Source: Propionicimonas sp. (GTDB lineage Bacteria > Actinomycetota > Actinomycetes > Propionibacteriales > Propionibacteriaceae). Taken from it: a stretch of 42,912 nucleotides of DNA. Numbering within the stretch: the first letter of the stretch is position 1; every line of letters begins with the position of its first letter. Shown here one piece after another: positions 1 through 7,635 of the stretch. A program made the translations under genes and the position numbers. Location: positions 1 to 42,912 of the forward strand of contig JAOATP010000003.1 of NCBI GenBank assembly GCA_030158185.1. The letters run 5' to 3'. Under the pieces are notes generated by a model. The model saw only the letters and a list, made by a program, of their open reading frames with translations. It was not told the origin of the DNA and did not search any database.

Positions 1-373
1 CGACGCCGTCCTCTTCCTTGACCTTCTCGATGGTGCCCCAGGCCCGCTCGTACTGTGCGCGCTTCTTGGACAGGATCAGACGGCCTTCCTTGTCCTCCTT
101 GGTCTGGACCAGGGCCTCGATCACGTCGCCGACGCTGACCACATCAAAGGGGTCGACGTCATGCTTGATGGAGAGTTCCTTGGAGGGGATCACGCCTTCG
201 GTCTTGTAGCCGATATCGAGCAGGACCTCGTCCCGATCGACCTTCACTACGGTTCCGGTGACGATGTCGCCGTCATTGAAGTACTTGATGGTCGCGTCGA
301 CCGCTGCCAGGAAAGCTTCGGCTGAGTCGAAATCGTCGAACGCGACGGTAGCTGCCTCGGGAGAAGAGGTCAT
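1..373 (-). CDS. rpsA: 30S ribosomal protein S1, N-terminal part
   Basis: S1 binds mRNA on the 30S subunit and helps initiation. The minus strand from an ATG at 373 reads MTSSPEAATVAFDDFDSAEA and then runs into a first S1 (OB-fold) repeat containing GDIVTGTVVKVDRDEVLLDI, GYKTEGVIPSKELS and GRLILSKKRAQYERAW, which are typical of actinobacterial RpsA. The gene leaves the window at base 1, so only about 124 residues are visible and the remaining S1 repeats are missing from view. It is transcribed away from the divergent gene at 603, across a 229-bp spacer with a good minus-strand promoter about 150 bp upstream of the start. Confidence 0.95.
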   Translation of the reverse strand, partial: MTSSPEAATVAFDDFDSAEAFLAAVDATIKYFNDGDIVTGTVVKVDRDEVLLDIGYKTEGVIPSKELSIKHDVDPFDVVSVGDVIEALVQTKEDKEGRLILSKKRAQYERAWGTIEKVKEEDGV

Positions 374-523
374 GTAGTAGGGCTCCGATGGGTTGATGAA
401 TAGAGTGTGGACGCACGACAACCGCCACTTCATCGACGCCGGCCCAGGTTGACGTCCGGGAAACCGCCAAAAAAGCATGCCGACCACCAGGACAGAGGTC
501 AGGCCGGTCGTAGTGCAACCGTC

Positions 524-553
524 AGCCTAGCTTTTGCCTTGATCGAGGGTCAA
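524..553 (-). promoter_or_regulatory. candidate rpsA promoter
   Basis: On the minus strand TTGACC (548-553) and TAGGCT (524-529) are separated by 18 bp, a good housekeeping-sigma match. Initiation near 517 would give a leader of about 145 nt before the rpsA ATG, a length that would leave room for the autoregulation known for some rpsA genes. I could not find an equally good plus-strand promoter for the gene at 603. The rest of the 374-602 spacer shows nothing else I recognise. Confidence 0.5.
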
Positions 554-602
554 TCTGAGCGCCCGGAGGGGAATAAGCTAAGTCCCGACCCTGAGGAGGA
601 CC

Positions 603-1172
603 ATGAGCGGCACCGCCGAGATTCACGATGCGACCCTGAACCCCACCAAGCTCGAGTTGCTTGCCGGCTGGTTGCCGGCGCAGGAGTGGTTCGTCGGCGA
701 CTCCGAGGACCTGGCACGGGTGGCCTCGTACCGGTTCGTCGATCCCGACGGCGATGTCGGCATCGAGACGATCCTCGTGAGCTCGCAGGGAGTCACCTAC
801 CAGGTGCCGCTCACCTACCGCGACACGCCGCTCGTCGACGAGGACGACTCGCTGATCGGGACGCTGGAGCACTCCGTGCTGGGCACCCGCTACGTCTACG
901 ACGCCGTGGGCGACCCGGTGTACATGGTGGAACTGATGCGCGTGATCCACGAGGGCGACACCGAGGCCGACCTCTCCCGCGGCGAGAAGTCGATGACGGT
1001 CCTCGGTTCCGGCATCGTGCCGGTCTCGAACGCCGCCGGTGAGTCGATGCGGGTCGTGCGGGTGCTGGATGGCCAGCACGTCCCCGGGGCCAGGACGCCC
1101 CTGGGCACCCTCGTCGGCACCTGGACCGTCGACGGTGCAGAGGTCGAGCAGATCCTGGCCGTCCTGCGCTGA
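603..1172 (+). CDS. maltokinase N-terminal cap-like domain protein
   Basis: This 189-residue protein looks like the stand-alone version of the cap domain found at the N-terminus of actinobacterial maltokinase. The opening (AEIHDATLNPTKLELLAGWL), the PLTYRDTPL segment and the GTRYVYDAVGDPVY segment fit that family. There is no kinase domain behind it: no HxDxH/N or DFD motif is present, so no phosphotransfer should be assumed. A strong ribosome site (GAGGAGG) lies six bases before the ATG. It is a single-gene unit, divergent from rpsA and closed by the hairpin at 1203-1234. Its cellular role is unknown to me; a sugar- or ligand-related binding role is only an inference from the maltokinase fold. 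Confidence 0.75.
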   Translation: MSGTAEIHDATLNPTKLELLAGWLPAQEWFVGDSEDLARVASYRFVDPDGDVGIETILVSSQGVTYQVPLTYRDTPLVDEDDSLIGTLEHSVLGTRYVYDAVGDPVYMVELMRVIHEGDTEADLSRGEKSMTVLGSGIVPVSNAAGESMRVVRVLDGQHVPGARTPLGTLVGTWTVDGAEVEQILAVLR

Positions 1173-1202
1173 GCGCGGGGCCTTTGGGCCTCGAGGACTG
1201 AT

Positions 1203-1234
1203 CGAGCGGTGGAGTGCGTGCACTCCACCGCTCG
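1203..1234 (+). terminator. hairpin terminator after the maltokinase-cap-like gene
   Basis: A perfect 14-bp stem (CGAGCGGTGGAGTG paired with CACTCCACCGCTCG) with a CGTG loop begins 30 bp after the stop codon. It is followed by TCTCTCATT, a poor but pyrimidine-rich tail. It separates this gene from the next plus-strand gene. Confidence 0.75.
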
Positions 1235-1271
1235 TCTCTCATTGCGGACGGGCATTGTCAGAGGGTCTCTC

Positions 1272-1292
1272 TACAATCGAACACATGAACGA
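1272..1292 (+). promoter_or_regulatory. leaderless-type -10 box with a degenerate LexA-like site
   Basis: TACAAT (1272-1277) ends seven bases before the ATG at 1285, so transcription would begin at or next to the start codon. There is no Shine-Dalgarno sequence. No convincing -35 hexamer sits 16-19 bp upstream; TTGTCA at 1255-1260 is too close. Bases 1277-1292 read TCGAACacatGAACGA: the left half is a perfect actinobacterial SOS half-site (consensus TCGAAC-N4-GTTCGA) and the right half matches four of six positions. Binding by LexA is inference only. Confidence 0.45.
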
Positions 1293-2616
1293 AACGGACG
1301 CCGCCGCACGGGTCCGGCTGCGCGATGTGTTCGAAGCGCAGGCCCGTGCCGAGGTGGATTCGGCCGTCGCCATCGCCGAGCTGGCCGAGGCGCGGGAGTG
1401 GACGGCGGACTCGACCTTCGACGTGATCGGCACCCGCCCGGTTCGGATCGGTGCCGACGGTACCGCTCTGGTCGAGGAGTTCCTGCCGCTGGAGGTCGCC
1501 ACCGCGAAGGGCATCTCGGTTGCCTCAGCGACCTGGCTTATCCGTGACGTCGTGAACCTGAAGGCGCGGCACCCTCTGCTGTGGTTCCAGGCAACGAAGG
1601 GGCTCGTGCCGATGTGGCGGGCGTGCCAACTGGCTGCGGAGGTGGCCAGGTTCGACCTGTCCATCGACCAGGCGCAGGCGCTGGACACGCGGCTCGCGCC
1701 GAAGGTGCCAACGTTGCCGTGGCGGCGGGTGCTGCAGCTGGCGCGCGGGCTGATCACCGAGCTGGCCGCGGAGAAGGTCACCGCCCTCCAGGAGCAAGCG
1801 CGCGAATCCCGGTTCGTGCGGAAGCTGCCCACCGATGATCCGGCGGTGGCCTATCTCTCGGCGCGGGTCGATACCGCGGACGGGATCTTCTTCGATGCCA
1901 TGGTCGACCGGATCGCCGACATCCTCGGTGATCGCGGCGACACCGACAGCAAGGACACCCGGCGGGCCAAATCGATCGGCATCCTCGCCACACCCGCCAG
2001 GGCGCAGCTGATGCTGGCCGAGGCCGCGGGTCAGGCCGGCCCTGTCCGCTCGACAGACCCGCGACTCCTGCCCGAGGCCTCCGTGTACGTGCACGTGGCG
2101 GAGGAAACCCTGCTCCGCGGCGCCGGCCCGGCGCGGGTCGAAGGCGTCGGCGCCCTGCCCGCCACCATGCTGAAGTACCTGCTGGGACACACCCGGGTGC
2201 GCGTGACACCGGTGATCCGGCCCTATGCCGACATCGCCGTCGACTCCTACGAGATCCCCGAACCCATCCGCCGCCAGGTCCTGCTGCGCGACACCTACGA
2301 AGTGTTCCCCTACTCCTCCCGCACCGCCCGCGCCAGCGACCTCGACCACACCGACCCCTACCGTCCCGGCAGCAAGCGACAAACCCGGGCCTCCAACCTC
2401 GGCCCCCTGTGGCGCAAACCCCACCGGGCCAAAACCCACGCCAACTGGGACCTCGAACAACCAAGACCCGGCATCTTCTGGTGGACCACACCCACCGGCC
2501 GCTACCGGGTCGGCCCCAACGGCACCAGCCGACACTTCAGCAACCCGCGGTACCGCTCGTTCGACCAGGCACTCTGGAACTCCGACCACGACACCGGGCC
2601 GGCTAAGCCTCCGTGA
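1285..2616 (+). CDS. DUF222 / HNH endonuclease (13E12-repeat family)
   Basis: Predicted 443 residues. The N-terminal three-quarters is an Ala/Leu/Glu-rich helical DUF222 region, and the C-terminus carries the HNH part: ASDLDHTDPY, then RASNLGPLWRKPHRAKTHANW at about residues 355-395. These proteins are the multi-copy 13E12-type HNH proteins of actinobacteria; their biological role is not settled. The zinc-knuckle cysteines seen in canonical HNH proteins are replaced here (SDLDH and GPLWRKPH), a variant that is common in this family. The frame is open upstream to 1039, but that stretch overlaps the previous gene and its terminator, and the ATG at 1285 follows a leaderless -10 box, so I chose 1285. 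The 3' end overlaps the convergent ABM gene by 14 bp. Confidence 0.88.
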   Translation: MNETDAAARVRLRDVFEAQARAEVDSAVAIAELAEAREWTADSTFDVIGTRPVRIGADGTALVEEFLPLEVATAKGISVASATWLIRDVVNLKARHPLLWFQATKGLVPMWRACQLAAEVARFDLSIDQAQALDTRLAPKVPTLPWRRVLQLARGLITELAAEKVTALQEQARESRFVRKLPTDDPAVAYLSARVDTADGIFFDAMVDRIADILGDRGDTDSKDTRRAKSIGILATPARAQLMLAEAAGQAGPVRSTDPRLLPEASVYVHVAEETLLRGAGPARVEGVGALPATMLKYLLGHTRVRVTPVIRPYADIAVDSYEIPEPIRRQVLLRDTYEVFPYSSRTARASDLDHTDPYRPGSKRQTRASNLGPLWRKPHRAKTHANWDLEQPRPGIFWWTTPTGRYRVGPNGTSRHFSNPRYRSFDQALWNSDHDTGPAKPP

Positions 2617-2884
2617 GCCGGAAGCCCGTCACCGGCCCGGCCTCCCACTCGTCGAACGGGTCGTCGGCGACAGCCTCGCGCGCGAGGTGGACGGAGGCCC
2701 GGAACGCCTCCTCCGACTCCCAGATCGCCAGCCCCATCAGCACGTCCTGCTCGGCATCGTGCAGTGTGTTGACGGAGACGAGCCCGGGAGCGCCGGTGAT
2801 GGCTGCGCCGTAGCGGTGCATCGAGGCGATCAGCTCCTCGCGCTTGCCCGGCGCCGGGTGGTGGATGGAAACGCTGTAGTACAC
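2603..2884 (-). CDS. antibiotic biosynthesis monooxygenase (ABM)-fold protein
   Basis: A 93-residue protein with the dimeric alpha/beta-barrel pattern of ABM-domain proteins: MYYSVSIHHPAPGKREELIA, then GLVSVNTLHDAEQDVLMGLAIWESEEAF. The family includes heme-degrading and quinone-forming monooxygenases as well as proteins of unknown function. No heme ligand or other assignable catalytic residue stands out, so substrate and activity are unknown. It starts 17 bp after the polA stop on the same strand and is probably co-transcribed with polA, although no functional link is evident. Its stop overlaps the end of the convergent HNH gene. Confidence 0.7.
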   Translation of the reverse strand: MYYSVSIHHPAPGKREELIASMHRYGAAITGAPGLVSVNTLHDAEQDVLMGLAIWESEEAFRASVHLAREAVADDPFDEWEAGPVTGFRLTEA

Positions 2885-2901
2885 AACCCCTCCTCAGTCG
2901 A

Positions 2902-5601
2902 TCAGTGCGCGGCCTCGTGCCAGCTTCGTCCCACACCGACCGACACCTCAAGGGGAACGGTCATCTCGACGGCGTGGCCCATCTTGTCGCGCACCAGTTC
3001 CTCGAACTGGTCACGCTCCCCCGGTGCCACCTCGAACACGAGTTCGTCGTGCACCTGCAGCAGCATGCGGCTGCGCAGCCCGCGCTGGGCGATGGCCGTG
3101 TCGACGTCGAGCATTGCCACCTTGATGATGTCGGCGGCCGAGCCCTGGATCGGTGCGTTCAGCGCGGCCCGCTCGGCCATCTCGCGCCGTTGCCGGTTCG
3201 AGGAGTTCAGGTCGGGCAGGTAACGACGGCGACCCAGCACGGTCTCCGTGAACCCGGTGCGCCGGGCAACGGCGACGATGTCCTGCAGGAAGTCGCGCAC
3301 GTGGCCGAACCGCTCGAAGTACTCCTCCATCAGCCCGCGGGCCTCGGACACCTCGATCTTCAGCTGCTGGCTGAGCCCGAAGGCGCTCAGGCCGTACGCG
3401 AGGCCGTAGTTCATGGCCTTGATCTTCGCCCGCTGGGCGCCGCTGACTTCGCCCGCAGCGACCCCGAACACCCGGGAAGCCATGATCGTGTGGAAGTCCT
3501 GCCCGGATTCGAACGCCGCGGTGAGGCCGGCGTCCTTGGACTGGTCGGCCATGATCCGCATCTCGATCTGGGAGTAGTCGGCGGTCAGGAGCGTCTCGTA
3601 GCCGGCTCCGACAACGAAGGCCTCCCGGATCCGGCGACCGGCTTCCGTGCGGATCGGGATGTTCTGCAGGTTCGGATCGGTGGACGACAGCCGTCCGGTG
3701 GCGGCGATGGTCTGCACATAGGTGGTGTGGATGCGGCCGTCGTCGGCGACCGACTTGAGGAGCCCCTCCACGGTCTGGCGCAGCCGGATCTGGTCGCGGT
3801 GTCGCAAGAGGTGGGCGAGGAAGGGGTGCTCGGTCTTCGCGTAGAGCGTCTCGAGCGACTCGGCGTCTGTCGTCCAGCCGGTCTGGGTGCGCCGGGTCTT
3901 CGGCATCGCCAGCTCGTCGAACAGCACGGTCTGCAACTGCTTGGGCGAGCCGAGGTTGATCGGCTTGCCGAGAACGGCGAACGCGTCGGCCTCCGCGGCC
4001 ACGACGGCGGCGTCGAAGTCGGCGTACAACCGGTTCAGGTAGTCGATGTCGACCGCAACCCCCACACGCTCCATGGTTGCCAGCGTCCGGGTGAGCGGCA
4101 GCTCCACCTCACGGAGCAGCGTCGCGCCACCCTGCTCGTCCAGGTCGGCCTCGAGGGCAGCAGCAAGGTCGATCACTGCGCGTGCGCGCACCATGGCGTC
4201 GTGGCTGTCGGTGTCGTCGAAGCTGAACGCCGCCTGGTCACCGGACTCGGCACCGGTGCCGGCAACGGCGAGGTCGCGCTTCAGGTGCCGGGCGGTCAGG
4301 TCGCCGAGGTCGTAGACCCGCTGGTCGGGACGCAGCAGGTAGGCAGCCAGCTGGGTGTCGCTGACCAGCCCGGCGAGGTCCCAGCCGCGGGACCAGATGG
4401 CCAGCAGTGGCCCCTTCGCGTCATGCATCGCCTTCGGCGCCGATTCGTCGGCCAGCCAGTCGGCAAGGGCCTTGTCGTCATCGGGCGACAGCCCGGTCAC
4501 GTCCAGCCAGGCAGCCGCGCCGTCTGCGGCAGCGAGCGCAAGTCCGGTGATGTCGCCGGCACCGGCCCGCCAGCGCCCGGTCACGTCGATTCCGACGACG
4601 CCGGAGCGGGCATGCGCATCGAGCCAGGCGCGGACGCCGCCGGTGGCCAGTGTCTCGCCGGTGACGTCGAAACCGCCCTGGGACTCGGCGTCCTCCGCCG
4701 GAAGGGTCTCCAGCAGCCGGTCGCGGAGCACCCGGAATTCGAGGCCGTCGAACAGCGAGTGCACGGCCTCCCGATCCCAGTCGCGTCGCAGGAGGTCGGA
4801 CGGGCCGAGCGGCAGCTCGAGGTCGCCGATCAGCGCGTTCAGGTGCCGGTTGCGGATCACCCCGTCGAGGTGTTCGCGCAAGGAGTCACCGACCTTGCCG
4901 CTGATCTCGTCCGCGTGGCGCAGCAGGTTCTCCAGCCCGTCGTAGGCTGCCAGCCACTTGGCTGCCGTCTTCGGGCCAACGCCGGGCACCCCGGGCAGGT
5001 TGTCGCTGGATTCGCCGACCAACGCCGCGAGCTCCGGGTAGCGGTCGGGCGTCACCAGGTACTTCTCGACGACCGTTGCGGGGTCGAGCCGGGCCAGGTC
5101 GGACACGCCCTTGCGCGGGTACAGGACGGTGACCTTGTCGTTCACCAGCTGCAGGGTGTCGCGGTCGCCGGTGCAGATCAGCACGTTCAGGCCGGCAGCT
5201 GCTCCCTGCTTGGCAAGGGTGGCGATGATGTCGTCCGCCTCGAAGCCGTCCAGCTCGATGTGCACGATGTTGAGAGCGTCGAGCACTTCCTTGATCAGCC
5301 CGATCTGCCCGGTGAACTCCGCGGGGGACGCCGACCGGTTGGCCTTGTACTCGGCGTACTCCGCGCTGCGGAACGTCTTGCGGGACACGTCGAAGGCGAC
5401 GCACAGGTGCGTCGGCTTCTCGTCGCGGAGCACGTTGATGAGCATCGAGGTGAACCCGTAGACCGCGTTGGTGTGCTGCCCCGTCGTCGTGGAGAAGTTC
5501 TCCACCGGAAGGGCGAAGAAGGCACGGTAGGCCACCGAATGGCCGTCGATCAGGAGCAGGGTTTCTGGCTCAGCCTGCGGTGGGTTCGCCGGGTTCGTCA
5601 C
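2902..5601 (-). CDS. polA: DNA polymerase I
   Basis: An 899-residue full-length Pol I for Okazaki fragment maturation and repair synthesis. The N-terminal 5'-3' nuclease shows LLIDGHSVAYRAFFALP, GFEADDIIATLA, CTGDRDTLQLV and the helix-hairpin-helix GVPGVGPKTAAKWL. The middle 3'-5' exonuclease-like domain has GIDVTG where active enzymes carry a DxE motif, so proofreading is probably lost, as in other actinobacteria. The polymerase domain has TADYSQIEMRIMA (motif A), KAMNYGLAYG (O helix, Tyr732 at the position of E. coli Phe762) and LLQVHDELVFEV (motif C). Translation starts at a GTG (5601). The divergent thioesterase gene begins 63 bp away. The ABM gene follows in the same direction. Confidence 0.98.
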   Translation of the reverse strand: MTNPANPPQAEPETLLLIDGHSVAYRAFFALPVENFSTTTGQHTNAVYGFTSMLINVLRDEKPTHLCVAFDVSRKTFRSAEYAEYKANRSASPAEFTGQIGLIKEVLDALNIVHIELDGFEADDIIATLAKQGAAAGLNVLICTGDRDTLQLVNDKVTVLYPRKGVSDLARLDPATVVEKYLVTPDRYPELAALVGESSDNLPGVPGVGPKTAAKWLAAYDGLENLLRHADEISGKVGDSLREHLDGVIRNRHLNALIGDLELPLGPSDLLRRDWDREAVHSLFDGLEFRVLRDRLLETLPAEDAESQGGFDVTGETLATGGVRAWLDAHARSGVVGIDVTGRWRAGAGDITGLALAAADGAAAWLDVTGLSPDDDKALADWLADESAPKAMHDAKGPLLAIWSRGWDLAGLVSDTQLAAYLLRPDQRVYDLGDLTARHLKRDLAVAGTGAESGDQAAFSFDDTDSHDAMVRARAVIDLAAALEADLDEQGGATLLREVELPLTRTLATMERVGVAVDIDYLNRLYADFDAAVVAAEADAFAVLGKPINLGSPKQLQTVLFDELAMPKTRRTQTGWTTDAESLETLYAKTEHPFLAHLLRHRDQIRLRQTVEGLLKSVADDGRIHTTYVQTIAATGRLSSTDPNLQNIPIRTEAGRRIREAFVVGAGYETLLTADYSQIEMRIMADQSKDAGLTAAFESGQDFHTIMASRVFGVAAGEVSGAQRAKIKAMNYGLAYGLSAFGLSQQLKIEVSEARGLMEEYFERFGHVRDFLQDIVAVARRTGFTETVLGRRRYLPDLNSSNRQRREMAERAALNAPIQGSAADIIKVAMLDVDTAIAQRGLRSRMLLQVHDELVFEVAPGERDQFEELVRDKMGHAVEMTVPLEVSVGVGRSWHEAAH

Positions 5602-5663
5602 AATCCGGAACCCTATCTCCCTCCGACGACAGGACGGCGACCCGGTGTGCCAAGGTTGGCGCC

Positions 5664-6071
5664 ATGAATGTGCCCGACTGGTTCACCGGAATGCGCAGCC
5701 CCCTCGACGACAAGCTCGGGGTGGAAATGCTCGAGGTCACCCCCACCCGCGCGGTCTGCCGTTGCCCCGTCGAGGGCAACACCCAGCCGTTCGGCCTGTG
5801 GCACGGCGGGGCCTCCTGCGTGCTCGCAGAGAGCCTCGCCTCACTGGCAGCGGCTGCGGAGGTCGGGCCGGACGGCGCAGTGACCGGCGTGGACATCAAC
5901 GCGACGCACCTGCGCTCGGCACGCGCCGGCTGGGTCACCGGCGTCGCAACGGCGATCCGGATCGGCGGCACGCTCGCCACCTACGACGTCACGATCACCG
6001 ACGACGGGGGCGAGCAGATCTGCGCAGCGAGGATCACGGTGTTCCTGCGCCGCGCGAAGTCCACTACTTGA
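5664..6071 (+). CDS. PaaI-type hotdog-fold thioesterase
   Basis: A 135-residue hotdog-fold protein, MNVPDWFTGMRSPLDDKLGV. The HGGASCVLAESLASLAAA segment is the hallmark of the PaaI/4-hydroxybenzoyl-CoA thioesterase group, in which the HGG loop binds and polarises the acyl-CoA thioester. VTGVDINATHLRSARAGWVTG and the closing CAARITVFLR strand fit the same fold. The substrate cannot be read from the sequence. The frame is open to 5580, but that would overlap the polA start; the ATG at 5664 gives the normal family length. A weak CAAGGT box seven bases before the ATG suggests a leaderless or short leader. The last 8 bp overlap the convergent pdtaR. Confidence 0.85.
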   Translation: MNVPDWFTGMRSPLDDKLGVEMLEVTPTRAVCRCPVEGNTQPFGLWHGGASCVLAESLASLAAAAEVGPDGAVTGVDINATHLRSARAGWVTGVATAIRIGGTLATYDVTITDDGGEQICAARITVFLRRAKSTT

Positions 6072-6693
6072 GCGGACGCGGCTTGCCGCCGGCCTTCGCG
6101 TGGTCGATGACGCCCTCTGCGACCTCGCGCATCGACTTGCGCAGGTCCATCGCTGTCTTCTGGATCCAGCGGAAGGCCTCAGGCTCGCTGAGCCCCAGCC
6201 CTTCCTGCAGCAGGCCCTTGGCCTGGTCGACGGCCTTGCGGGAGGCGAAACGCTCCTCCAGGTCGGCGACCTCAGCCTCGACGGCGCGGATCTCCGCGAA
6301 CCGGCCGATGGCGATCTCGATCGCAGGCACGACGTCCGAGGCGTCGAACGGCTTCACGACGTAGGCCATCGCCCCGGCGTCGCGGGCACGTTCCACCAGC
6401 TCGCGCTGGCTGAAGGCCGTGAGCATCACCACGGGCGCGATCCGTTCCTCCGCGATGATGGCAGCGGCGGAGATGCCGTCCATCTTGGGCATCTTGACGT
6501 CCATCACGACGAGGTCCGGCTTCAGCTTCCTGGCGAGCGCGAGGGCCTCCTCGCCGTCGCCGGCCTCCGCGATCACGAGGTAGCCCTCCTCCGTGAGCAA
6601 CTCGACGAGGTCGAGCCGGATCAGTGCTTCGTCCTCTGCGACGAGCACGCGCAGCGCACTGCCTTCAGGTCTGGTTTCCTCGGTGTTCACCAT
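6064..6693 (-). CDS. pdtaR: ANTAR-domain response regulator (PdtaR type)
   Basis: A 209-residue two-component regulator. The receiver domain (about residues 14-130) has the acidic pair in VLVAEDEALIRLDL, the phospho-acceptor aspartate in LVVMDVKMPKMDG, the conserved Thr in VVMLTAFS and Lys in YVVKPF. A coiled linker leads to an RNA-binding ANTAR domain (RKAVDQAKGLLQEGLGLSEP, then EAFRWIQKTAMDLRKSMREVAEGVI). The closest known relative is mycobacterial PdtaR (Rv1626), an antiterminator phosphorylated by the histidine kinase PdtaS; no kinase gene lies in this window. The AGGAAG ribosome site precedes the ATG. The gene is divergent from tRNA-Leu and overlaps the convergent thioesterase gene. Confidence 0.92.
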   Translation of the reverse strand: MVNTEETRPEGSALRVLVAEDEALIRLDLVELLTEEGYLVIAEAGDGEEALALARKLKPDLVVMDVKMPKMDGISAAAIIAEERIAPVVMLTAFSQRELVERARDAGAMAYVVKPFDASDVVPAIEIAIGRFAEIRAVEAEVADLEERFASRKAVDQAKGLLQEGLGLSEPEAFRWIQKTAMDLRKSMREVAEGVIDHAKAGGKPRPLK

Positions 6694-6758
6694 GGTCGCT
6701 TCCTGGCTTCGTTGTCTTCGGTTTCCGGGTGGGTGAGATCGAGGTTACCGCGACCGGA

Positions 6759-6787
6759 TTACAGGCCTGCAACATGTGGCAGAATCT
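6759..6787 (+). promoter_or_regulatory. tRNA-Leu promoter
   Basis: TTACAG (6759-6764) and GAATCT (6782-6787) are spaced by 17 bp, which puts initiation a few bases before the tRNA at 6798. On the opposite strand the same spacer holds TTGCAG-N19-TAACCT, a weaker candidate promoter for pdtaR. Confidence 0.5.
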
Positions 6788-6797
6788 CATGGCACCT

Positions 6798-6880
6798 GCC
6801 GGGGTGGCGGAATGGCATACGCGGACGGCTCAAACCCGTCTGCCCGCAAGGGCGTAGGGGTTCGACTCCCCTTCCCGGCA
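6798..6880 (+). tRNA. tRNA-Leu (anticodon CAA)
   Basis: An 83-nt class II tRNA. Acceptor stem GCCGGGG pairs with TCCCGGC (one G-T pair). The anticodon stem GACGG/CCGTC encloses the loop CTCAAAC, giving anticodon CAA, which reads TTG. The long variable arm (TGCCCGCAAGGGCGT) is typical of leucine tRNA, and the T arm is AGGGG-TTCGACT-CCCCT. The discriminator base is A; a genomic CCA is not encoded (ACCGG follows). Confidence 0.95.
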
Positions 6881-6934
6881 CCGGACATTGGCCTGCGCCG
6901 GCACGTCCGTCTCACCGATCAGAGGTTCGTTGAC

Positions 6935-7297
6935 ATGACCAGAAGGCGTTTCCCCGATTCGGTCTACGGCCGTGGCACGGAGCCCGACGCGCGGTTCAGC
7001 CTTGCCAACGAGCGCACCTTCCTCGCCTGGGTCAGTGTCGGGCTCGCCCTAGTCTCCGTCGGGGTCGGCCTGCAGGCGTTCGCCGTGAACGTGCAGCCGG
7101 CGTTGCGGCTGGCCGCGTCCGTCCTGCTGGTCATCGCCGGCACGGCGAGTCCCGTCCAGGCCTGGTTCGGCTGGGCGCGGGTCGAGACGGCCATGCGCGA
7201 ACAACGCCCGCTGCCTTCGGTGGGCATGGCGCCGCTGCTCGTGATCCTCCTCGGCGTCGTTGGCGTCCTGATCGTGCTCGGCCTGCTGATCCCATGA
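6935..7297 (+). CDS. DUF202 (YidH-type) membrane protein, first copy
   Basis: A 120-residue inner-membrane protein. The short cytoplasmic N-terminus contains the DUF202 signature RFSLANERTFLAWVSVGLAL, followed by three predicted membrane helices (about 32-52, 60-80 and 98-119). The function of the family is unknown. The frame is open through the tRNA to 6776, but the ATG at 6935, preceded by AGAGG, gives the normal family size. It is translationally coupled to the next gene by an ATGA overlap. The pair could be transcribed from the tRNA promoter, since no terminator is visible between them. Confidence 0.85.
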   Translation: MTRRRFPDSVYGRGTEPDARFSLANERTFLAWVSVGLALVSVGVGLQAFAVNVQPALRLAASVLLVIAGTASPVQAWFGWARVETAMREQRPLPSVGMAPLLVILLGVVGVLIVLGLLIP

Positions 7298-7635
7298 CCG
7301 GTGGCGACGAGCCGGTATGGACGGGACTCCAGCTCGAACGCACCTCGCTGGCCTGGCGCCGGCTGGCCCTCGCGCTGCTGGCCCTCTCGCTCGCCGTCCT
7401 GAGGCTCGGCTGGCCCGTCATCGGCGGCTGGACGCTCGTGCCGGCCGGCGTCGTCGCCGCCGGCGCCACGACGCTCCTCGTCGTTTCCCACCGCCGGTAC
7501 CTCAGCAGCCACCACCTGCTCACCTCGGGGACGGGACTGCCCCTGCCGGACGGACGCCTGATCGCGCTGACCGTCCTGAGTGCGATGACCCTTGCCGTTG
7601 TGGCAGTGGTGGTCGTCGCGGCTCAGTTCACCTGA
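7294..7635 (+). CDS. DUF202 membrane protein, second copy
   Basis: A 113-residue protein with the same signature in divergent form (GLQLERTSLAWRRLALALLA) and three predicted membrane helices. Tandem DUF202 genes of about 120 residues, the second one more divergent, are a familiar arrangement in actinobacteria and suggest a heteromeric membrane complex, though this is inference. It starts in a 4-bp overlap with the first copy, and its last 13 bp overlap the end of the convergent dehydrogenase gene. Confidence 0.83.
   Translation: MTGGDEPVWTGLQLERTSLAWRRLALALLALSLAVLRLGWPVIGGWTLVPAGVVAAGATTLLVVSHRRYLSSHHLLTSGTGLPLPDGRLIALTVLSAMTLAVVAVVVVAAQFT

Noticed and set aside
1255-1260. TTGTCA as the -35 box of the HNH gene
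   Set aside because: Only 11 bp separate it from TACAAT, too short for a sigma-70-type promoter.
2905-5667. A 920-codon open frame antisense to polA
   Set aside because: High GC content keeps antisense frames free of stops. The polA strand has all Pol I motifs, while the antisense protein is Arg/Gly/Val-rich with no family features.
6798-6880. tRNA-Leu as an integration site for a mobile element
   Set aside because: No integrase, no direct repeat of the tRNA 3' end, and flanking genes are ordinary chromosomal ones.
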